This document shows, piece by piece, positions 57,730 to 64,000 of a DNA stretch of 64,000 nt. Below the pieces are notes generated by a model. The model was not told the origin of the DNA. It did not search any database and saw only the letters and a program-made list of their open reading frames with translations. Source of the DNA: SAR116 cluster bacterium AG-325-I21 (GTDB lineage Bacteria; Pseudomonadota; Alphaproteobacteria; Puniceispirillales; Puniceispirillaceae). Both the position numbers and the translations under genes were made by a program. Where the stretch lies: assembly GCA_003282865.1 (NCBI GenBank), contig QBYK01000005.1, positions 1 to 64,000 on the forward strand. The letters run 5' to 3'. How positions within the stretch are numbered: the stretch's first letter is position 1; each line of letters starts with the position of its first letter.

Positions 57730-58659
57730 CTAAGCACAGATTGGCTTTTCGCGTTGCATTTGCGTTCTGTGCATCACTCTTAGCTGATCAGAATTGATCG
57801 GGTCACGATAATGCATTGTGCATCTATTATCCCACAAAATCATATCACCCAATTCCCAGATATGAGTATATTTGAAGCGGCTCTGAGTAGCATGGCTCCA
57901 AAGAAAATCTAGCATTTTCTCACTAGCCTGCTGTTTCCAATCAACAATATATTGTGACGGGAAATCTCTACGGCGTCCAAGATAAAGAGCTGACTTTTTT
58001 GAGATTGGATGACGCCGCACAAGGGGGTGATTCGGGCCAGGCACCTCCTCGAGACAGGTCGGCGCCTCGAGTCCAGGACGCAGCTTACCCGCTGAATTTC
58101 TGCTTGCATCTTGTTTTGTGTAAGCACCTTTTATTTTTGATTTTACATCTGCAGGCAAAGTTTCATAAGCCAAATACTGATTGCTAAAAGACGTGTTTCC
58201 TCCATCTTTAGGCAATAGCAAAGATCTTAAAAAACTGCCAATAGGTGGTTCATCTATGTACGAGTTATCCGAGTGCCAGACAACTTCTCCACTGCCCAAC
58301 GACGCATTTTCCATCGCGGGTTTTCCATCAGGGCCCATGTTAGTGACCATAATAATTTCTTCATGCTGGGATAGCAGATTTGACTTAATATTAGCAGCTT
58401 CAAAGTAGCTGCGACTTGCACCCGGCACGGGCTGACCAAAAATCTTCGTTGCTCCAATATGTTGTTCTTGTGTTATGTGAAGCTGATTTTTGAAAACTAA
58501 AATTAAATGTTTGGTCCAAGCCCGTATTAAAACCTCTTTCAATTCTCCACCAATTGGCTTCGCAAAATCAACACCCTTTACTTGGGCACCAAGTGGCGCG
58601 TCGAGTTTTTTAATAGTTACGTCTGAAACAGCGTTTGATGAAATCGGCGTCGTAGTCAT
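57730..58659 (-). CDS. TauD/TfdA family Fe(II)/2-oxoglutarate dioxygenase (paralog 2)
   Basis: VVWHSDNSYIDEPPIGSFLRSLLLPKDGGNTSFSNQ, CTMHYRDPINSDQLRVMHRTQMQ. Confidence 0.93.
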   Translation of the reverse strand: MTTTPISSNAVSDVTIKKLDAPLGAQVKGVDFAKPIGGELKEVLIRAWTKHLILVFKNQLHITQEQHIGATKIFGQPVPGASRSYFEAANIKSNLLSQHEEIIMVTNMGPDGKPAMENASLGSGEVVWHSDNSYIDEPPIGSFLRSLLLPKDGGNTSFSNQYLAYETLPADVKSKIKGAYTKQDASRNSAGKLRPGLEAPTCLEEVPGPNHPLVRRHPISKKSALYLGRRRDFPSQYIVDWKQQASEKMLDFLWSHATQSRFKYTHIWELGDMILWDNRCTMHYRDPINSDQLRVMHRTQMQREKPICA

Positions 58660-58781
58660 AGTGATTTTTCCCTAAAACCAAAGAATTGATGTAAATGAAA
58701 CTGGAAATTTAAACATGATGCAATGTAATAATTTGTATATTATGATTACATTTATGCATTTGATAAACGGGATAATTTAGC

Positions 58782-59529
58782 TTGAAGCTCACAATTGACA
58801 ACATTTCAGCATTTGTAAGCTTGGCAACCATGGGAAGTTTCCAACGCGCTGCATTTGCTCTCAAAATAACACAACCAGCACTTACCCGGCGCAGTGAACG
58901 ACTTGAAGACTCCATCGGTCTCCATGAATATGACAGTGACGACAAATATACTGCCAAAGATCCTAAAAATACTTGCCATAGAATGCCCAGGTATAATCTT
59001 ACACATAATGGAGGATTCTGGTCCTGCTGTCGCACGTAAAGTAATTTCAGGTGAGGTAGAGTTTGGCGTTGCACCTCTTACAGAACATCATTCTGCACTT
59101 TTATTCGAGGAATGTTACAAAGATAAATTTGTGATGATTGCTCACAGCAGTCACACCTTGCTTAACCGTGATCAATTGACCTGGCAATCTATAGCGAGAG
59201 AAAATTTTATCAAAATGTATCCTAACAGCGGTACCCGTAAATTGATTGAAAATGCATTAATGGGTCGGCAAATATATCTGCATGGAACTTTTGAGGTTAC
59301 GCACCGACCTGCTTTACTAGGTTTGGTAGCAAACAATCTTGGTATTTCAGCGGTGCCTCATCTTTCGTCATCAAATGTTGTTGACCCGCCAATTGCAACA
59401 CGCGAAATTAGCGGGCCGGTCATTAGTAGGTCGATTGGCATAATCACGAACCGCAATACCAATCTCTCGCCTGCCGCGGCAAAGCTCAAAACTATTGTAA
59501 AAAACGTGTTTGAAAACCAAATATTTTGA
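58782..59529 (+). pseudogene. LysR family regulator, decayed by frameshift and internal deletion
   Basis: wHTH (LTIDNISAFVSLATMGSFQRAAFALKITQPALTRRSERLEDSIGL) in one frame, then effector domain (VTTNILPKILKILAIECPGIILHIMEDSGPAVARKVISGEVEFGVAPL...) in the next frame; linker/LFDR segment missing. Confidence 0.8.
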
Positions 59530-59605
59530 AATTTTCGAAATTCAGTAGCATAATTTTGTTTCAACAAATCTTTGAGATTTTGCAAGACGGCATGTAAAGG
59601 AAGAG

Positions 59606-60178
59606 GTGAGATCCATGAATTTTGAAAAAACGAAAGATGCTTTTAACAATGAACCAATAAAAGACGATTACAGCTCAATGCGAGAGAGATATGGTGTTAA
59701 AAATATTTCTGGCCGTAAGATGGGTAAATTCAGCCCCTTATGCCATGAAAAAAAGCCCGAGTTTTTTTCATTAAAAACGCAACTTGTGGAGGACGGCCGG
59801 AGTGTGAATCCATTAGCTGAAACAGAAAACCTTTGGGCATGGATTAAAGTATATGCGTCAGGCGGCGAAAACACCCTACATGCCCATAATAACGAAGATC
59901 ATCTTTTTGTAATACTTCAGGGCTCTGCTGTTTTTCATGGACCAAATGGCGAAAAAAAACAAATTGCCAAGAATGAGGGCATCATGCTGCCTGCTGGTGC
60001 TCTTTACAACTTTAGTTGTACGAGTGAAGAACCACTTGTTCTTCTTCGCGCAGGAGCCAGAGCACATGTTGGTGATTTAAGAGATCGAGTCGCAGCGGAT
60101 GGCAATCCGTTACCAGGCGGCTCAAAGAAAAACAAATTCAAACCACCAGTTTATGCCGAAGGTAAATTTTTTGAATAA
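59606..60178 (+). CDS. cupin domain-containing protein
   Basis: ASGGENTLHAHNNEDHLFVILQGSAVFHGPNGEKKQIAKNEGIMLPAGALYNF; true start may be MNFEK (59615). Confidence 0.87.
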   Translation: MRSMNFEKTKDAFNNEPIKDDYSSMRERYGVKNISGRKMGKFSPLCHEKKPEFFSLKTQLVEDGRSVNPLAETENLWAWIKVYASGGENTLHAHNNEDHLFVILQGSAVFHGPNGEKKQIAKNEGIMLPAGALYNFSCTSEEPLVLLRAGARAHVGDLRDRVAADGNPLPGGSKKNKFKPPVYAEGKFFE

Positions 60179-60216
60179 GTTACGAAATTCCAAAAATCGA
60201 CTTAAAAGTAATAAAG

Positions 60217-61608
60217 ATGAGTAAAATTAAGTTGAGGGCTATTGCCGCAAATGGGGTATTGGGATCTGGTTTTCGTGAGACCTCACTTGCCAGGGGGCTT
60301 GAATTAAAGCCTGATTTCATCGGATGCGATGCAGGGTCCACTGACCCAGGCCCTTACTATCTTGGCTCTGGCCAAACAGCGTTTCCAAGAATTGCAATAA
60401 AGCGTGACCTCTCACTTTTGATGGTGGCCACTCGCCAAGCTCAAATACCTCTTATTATTGGATCTGCAGGAACCGCGGGAGGCTACCCTCATGTCGAGAG
60501 CCTGAAACAAATTGTGCTGGAGATCGCGGAGGAAAATAAACTCTCCTTTAAACTGGCAATCATCCAAGCAGAACAAAAAAAAGATCAAATTCTGAAATTA
60601 TTTCAGGCAGGCAAGATTACCCCGTTAGGTAGAAAAGAGCTTGATGAGGACTCAATCAAGCGTGCCGAGCGGATTGTCGCAATGATGGGTGTCGACCCAT
60701 TTATCTACGCGCTGCAAAAAAAAGCAGATATCATTATAGCCGGCCGCGCCAGTGACTGCGCGATATACGCTGCTCTGCCACTCCTGCGCGGCGTTGATCC
60801 AGGCATAGCTTGGCACGCCGCTAAAATATTGGAATGTGGCGCTGCTGCTGCGGAAAACCGATCATCCCCTGACTGCCTCTTTGCACAAATTGAAAAAAAT
60901 GCCTTTGAAGTTGAACCGCTTGCAACAGATATGGCCTGCACCCCACAAAGCGTGGCAGCACATAGCCTTTATGAAAATGCAAATCCTTTTGAAATAGTTG
61001 AGCCTGATGGCGTCCTGAATATTTCGAATACCAAGTATGCGGCAGTGAACTCGCGTCGTGTCAGAGTGACGGAAAGCATATTTTGGGCCAATGCTATCAA
61101 AAATGCTAAATTGGAGGGTGCCGTTTTTTTAGGCTATCAAAGTGTTATTATTGGGGGCATTCGTGACCCTCAAATCATCAACCAGATTGATGATTGGGTG
61201 GCAAAACTAAAAAAACGTTTAGCCTCTCGGGTTCACGATGTTTTTGATATAGCTCAGCCAAAATATCATTTTAATATTTCAATTTACGGACAAAACGCAG
61301 TAATGGGCGCCCTTGAACCCGAGAAAAAAATAAACAGTCATGAAATTGGGTTAGTATTGGAATTGACCGCTGAAAGTCAAAACATTGCAAATACCATTAT
61401 CGCGATTGCCCGCCATCAGGCGCTCCATTTGCCAATACCCCAATATAGTGGGTTGATAACGGGATTTGCGTGTCGGCACAACCCCCCATTCCTTGAGAGG
61501 GGAAAAGTGTTCAAATTTATTGGCAACAGCACTATCGAAACACCAGAGCCGTTAAATTTTTTTCCATGTCACGTTTCAACGATTTCCGAGGGAAGAGAAT
61601 TGCATTGA
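60217..61608 (+). CDS. acyclic terpene utilization AtuA family protein (DUF1446)
   Basis: FIGCDAGSTDPGPYYLGSGQTAFPRIAIKRDL, GSAGTAGGYPHVESL, IAGRASDCAIYAALPLLRG. Confidence 0.88.
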   Translation: MSKIKLRAIAANGVLGSGFRETSLARGLELKPDFIGCDAGSTDPGPYYLGSGQTAFPRIAIKRDLSLLMVATRQAQIPLIIGSAGTAGGYPHVESLKQIVLEIAEENKLSFKLAIIQAEQKKDQILKLFQAGKITPLGRKELDEDSIKRAERIVAMMGVDPFIYALQKKADIIIAGRASDCAIYAALPLLRGVDPGIAWHAAKILECGAAAAENRSSPDCLFAQIEKNAFEVEPLATDMACTPQSVAAHSLYENANPFEIVEPDGVLNISNTKYAAVNSRRVRVTESIFWANAIKNAKLEGAVFLGYQSVIIGGIRDPQIINQIDDWVAKLKKRLASRVHDVFDIAQPKYHFNISIYGQNAVMGALEPEKKINSHEIGLVLELTAESQNIANTIIAIARHQALHLPIPQYSGLITGFACRHNPPFLERGKVFKFIGNSTIETPEPLNFFPCHVSTISEGRELH

Positions 61609-61919
61609 AATTACGAGAATGTGTAAAACTTGTACGCAGTAAAAATGCCGGGCCATTCGAATTGACTATTGATGTGATGTTCAGTAACCCGACACTTTTC
61701 AGGTCATGTGTGAAAACTGGTGTATTAGGACCACAGAATATCGCAAATATTTACAATATACCGGATGAGCTCATAAAAGTATTTGAAATTGAGATGATTT
61801 CGACAATTAAAATTTCTTTTCCACGCCCTATTTCCCAAGGTGATCTGGGCGATGCTGACAATCATGGCGGACAACAATATAGTCCATTACTTGATTTGGA
61901 GATAAATAATGACGGTTGA
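61605..61919 (+). CDS. DUF4387 domain-containing protein
   Basis: LKLRECVKLVRSKNAGPFELTIDVMFSNPTLFRSCVKTGVL...ADNHGGQQYSPLLDLEI; TTG start at 61605 overlaps the AtuA TGA (TTGA); track start 61566. Confidence 0.85.
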   Translation: MKLRECVKLVRSKNAGPFELTIDVMFSNPTLFRSCVKTGVLGPQNIANIYNIPDELIKVFEIEMISTIKISFPRPISQGDLGDADNHGGQQYSPLLDLEINNDG

Positions 61920-63279
61920 ATATGGGGTGGCACCGCTTAAGCTTGGATTTACTCAGAAATTTTCGTCTTTTTGCGCTGGGACAAGATACGACGATCTTCC
62001 AGACAATGTCATTCATGAAGCAAAAAGAGGAATTTTAGATTGGTTAGGCTGCGCCATTGCAGCTAGTGATAATCCAAAAATTCTTACATTCTTGAGAACC
62101 TTGTCACAGTTTTCAGGAGGATCTGGTGCTACAGTTATCGGTCAAAACCAAAAAATTAGCCCGCTTGATGCTAGTATCATCAACGGTCAAATGGGCCATT
62201 TCTTTGACTATGATGACACACACATGGGCGGCGTCGTCCTGCACACCAGCTCACCAGTATTAGCCGCAACTTTAGCGCTTGGCGAAAAGCAAAATAAATC
62301 AGGGAAAAATTTAATTCTATCCTACGTGCTTGGTTTTGAGGCCGGTGTTAGGGTCGGTCAAACAGCCCCGAGCCATCACGACGGTGGTTGGCATTTAACC
62401 GGGACCTTGGGAACAATCGCGGCAGGCACAGCCGCATCATCACTTCTAAATCTTGACTCCGTGAAGACCTCGTTTGCGCTGGGGCTTGCCGCAACACAAG
62501 CCGCTGGCATGCAACAGAACAGAGGCACCATGTCAAAATCCTTCCACGCTGGCCGAGCTGCATCGAATGGTATTTTAGCCGCGTTAATGGCTTACTCTGA
62601 CTATGATAGCTCTGATGAAATTATTGAAGGACGCAAAGGCTTTTCAAAGATATATAGTGTGACCCAGAATTATGATGTTTTAACCGACTCTCTTGGTGAG
62701 AAATGGATGATTTTGAAGAATGGTTACAAGCCGTATGCGTGTGGGATAGTTCTGCACCCATTGATTGAAGCGATGATCCAGGCAAGCAAAAGTGCCAACA
62801 TTACGCATAATGAAATCGAAAAAGTTGAGGCTCAGATACACCCGCATACAATAAAAATTACTGGTGTTGAAAACCCCAAGACCGGTTTGAAATCCAAATT
62901 TAGTCTGACACATTCCGCCGCGGTGGGCTACATTGAGCGTTGCGCAGGATTAGCCCAATACTCCGATGACAGCGCTCTAAATGAAGAAGTCATGTCGTTG
63001 AGAAAAAAAATCATTCCAATACCAGATGAGAATATGCGAAAAGACCAGTGTTCAGTGACGATCAAATACAAAAACAGTCGTACAGAGACAGTTAGCATCA
63101 CACATGCTTTAGGCACGACAGAAAATCCAGTCTCTGACTCATTTCTTGTAGAAAAATTTATCGCTAATGCAGAAGGAAAACTACTCAATGCCAAGCCAGC
63201 ACAAATCGCAGAGATGATTTGGGATATAGAAAATCTTAAAAACATAGGAGGCCTTATGCAGGCTGTCTCCAGAAAGTAA
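61909..63279 (+). CDS. MmgE/PrpD family protein (paralog 7)
   Basis: IINGQMGHFFDYDDTHMGGVVLHTSSPVLAATLALGE and SKSFHAGRAASNGILAALMA. Confidence 0.93.
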   Translation: MTVEYGVAPLKLGFTQKFSSFCAGTRYDDLPDNVIHEAKRGILDWLGCAIAASDNPKILTFLRTLSQFSGGSGATVIGQNQKISPLDASIINGQMGHFFDYDDTHMGGVVLHTSSPVLAATLALGEKQNKSGKNLILSYVLGFEAGVRVGQTAPSHHDGGWHLTGTLGTIAAGTAASSLLNLDSVKTSFALGLAATQAAGMQQNRGTMSKSFHAGRAASNGILAALMAYSDYDSSDEIIEGRKGFSKIYSVTQNYDVLTDSLGEKWMILKNGYKPYACGIVLHPLIEAMIQASKSANITHNEIEKVEAQIHPHTIKITGVENPKTGLKSKFSLTHSAAVGYIERCAGLAQYSDDSALNEEVMSLRKKIIPIPDENMRKDQCSVTIKYKNSRTETVSITHALGTTENPVSDSFLVEKFIANAEGKLLNAKPAQIAEMIWDIENLKNIGGLMQAVSRK

Positions 63280-63297
63280 AAACATGAGGAAGACATT

Positions 63298-64000
63298 ATG
63301 TTTCTCACGAAAGGCCCCAACGTCAGTCACGCACTGACGCTTAAACAAAAACTTAGAGACACGCCAACGTTCTCGGTCGCAGGCGTTTACAATCCTTTAT
63401 CAGCAAAACTTGCAAAAGATGAAGGTTTTGAAGTTCTATACCTATCCGGTGCTGCACTATCAGCTTCGCTTGCACTTCCAGATCTCGGGATGATGACCTC
63501 GGAGGAATTAATTTATGCTACTCGAGGGATTATCAGAGCCGCCAATTTGCCACTGATTGTTGATTGCGATACCGGTTATGGTGAAACTCTAAATCTCATG
63601 ACCCTTGCCAAAACAATGGATGAGATGGATGTGGCTGTGATTCAAATTGAAGATCAAATAATGCCAAAAAAGTGCGGTCATTTGAATGACAAACGGATAA
63701 CAAGCCTTGAAGAAATGTGCCGAAAAATTGTTGCATGTAAGGCGGCTACAACAAAAACATTAATATGTGCCAGAACCGACGCTGGTCAGCTTTCAATTAA
63801 CGAAGCTGTAAATCGAGCACTTGCCTACCAGGAAGCCGGTGCAGACATAATTTTTGTGGAGGCGCTCAAGTCAACTTCAGACATGCAGTTTGTAAGAGAG
63901 AGGGTTGCCGGACCAATATTAGCCAATATGACTGAGTTTGGCATAACTCCGGAAACTTCTAAAGCGGAATGGGAAAAATTAGGCTTCAATTTGGTGATTT
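63298..64000 (+). CDS. isocitrate lyase/PEP mutase superfamily lyase (methylisocitrate-lyase-like), truncated by window end
   Basis: Not in the supplied track (no stop in window): MFLTKGPNVSHALTLKQKLRDTPTFSVAGVYNPLSAKLAKDEGFEVLYLSGAALSASLALPDLGMMTSEE...VDCDTGYGETLN...IEDQIMPKKCGHLNDKRI. Confidence 0.9.
   Translation, partial: MFLTKGPNVSHALTLKQKLRDTPTFSVAGVYNPLSAKLAKDEGFEVLYLSGAALSASLALPDLGMMTSEELIYATRGIIRAANLPLIVDCDTGYGETLNLMTLAKTMDEMDVAVIQIEDQIMPKKCGHLNDKRITSLEEMCRKIVACKAATTKTLICARTDAGQLSINEAVNRALAYQEAGADIIFVEALKSTSDMQFVRERVAGPILANMTEFGITPETSKAEWEKLGFNLVI

Noticed and set aside
57295-57783. 162-aa plus-strand ORF
   Set aside because: Antisense to MmgE paralog 6 and TauD; Ser/Pro/Thr-rich shadow translation.
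58709-59074. 121-aa minus-strand ORF
   Set aside because: Antisense to the LysR remnant; no motif.
36123-63279. Calling individual MmgE/PrpD genes prpD or cis-aconitate decarboxylase (cad/IRG1)
   Set aside because: Motifs support family membership only; substrate cannot be assigned by eye and several active sites are non-canonical.
1-64000. CRISPR arrays, tRNA/rRNA genes, transposases, prophage genes
   Set aside because: Looked for and not seen; no repeat-spacer pattern, no cloverleaf recognised by eye, no integrase or transposase ORF. A tRNAscan/Infernal run would be decisive for short RNAs.

Overview
The window looks like a chromosomal segment of an alphaproteobacterium, possibly SAR116-like (inference only). 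I saw no rRNA, tRNA, CRISPR array, IS element or prophage. Positions 1-33 kb are mostly core or housekeeping modules: amidase, RND efflux pair, pyrE, typA, an aquaporin/arsenate-reductase pair, a polyphosphate/phosphate module (PPK2, Nudix, PiT, Ppx/GppA), a CueR-like regulator with a typical MerR-type promoter, a complete Entner-Doudoroff operon (glk-zwf-pgl-edd-eda), and a biotin-dependent acyl-CoA carboxylase pair. From 27 to 64 kb the content is an unusual carboxylic-acid catabolic region. It begins with an operon for an SDH/FRD-like complex plus a two-subunit class-I fumarase-like hydratase, next to a LysR gene with a perfect 19-bp dyad. Next comes an operon with CoA-transferase, CitE-type lyase, MaoC/FAS1-like hydratase, MmgE/PrpD, thioesterase and TauD genes, resembling C5-dicarboxylate (itaconate/mesaconate/citramalate) degradation. 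After that lies a 27-kb island with seven divergent MmgE/PrpD paralogs in total. These are mixed with two methylisocitrate-lyase-like enzymes, a tricarballylate-dehydrogenase-like flavoprotein, a tripartite tricarboxylate transporter whose TctA and TctB appear fused, an AtuA/DUF4387 pair, two enolase-superfamily enzymes, two SDRs lacking the catalytic Tyr, two TauD-type dioxygenases, a CapA-like protein and a decayed LysR gene. The best candidate for an undescribed system is this multi-PrpD tricarboxylate/alkylcitrate region and its neighbouring SDH/fumarase/CoA-lyase locus. All functional proposals come from reading motifs by eye and need database and experimental confirmation.
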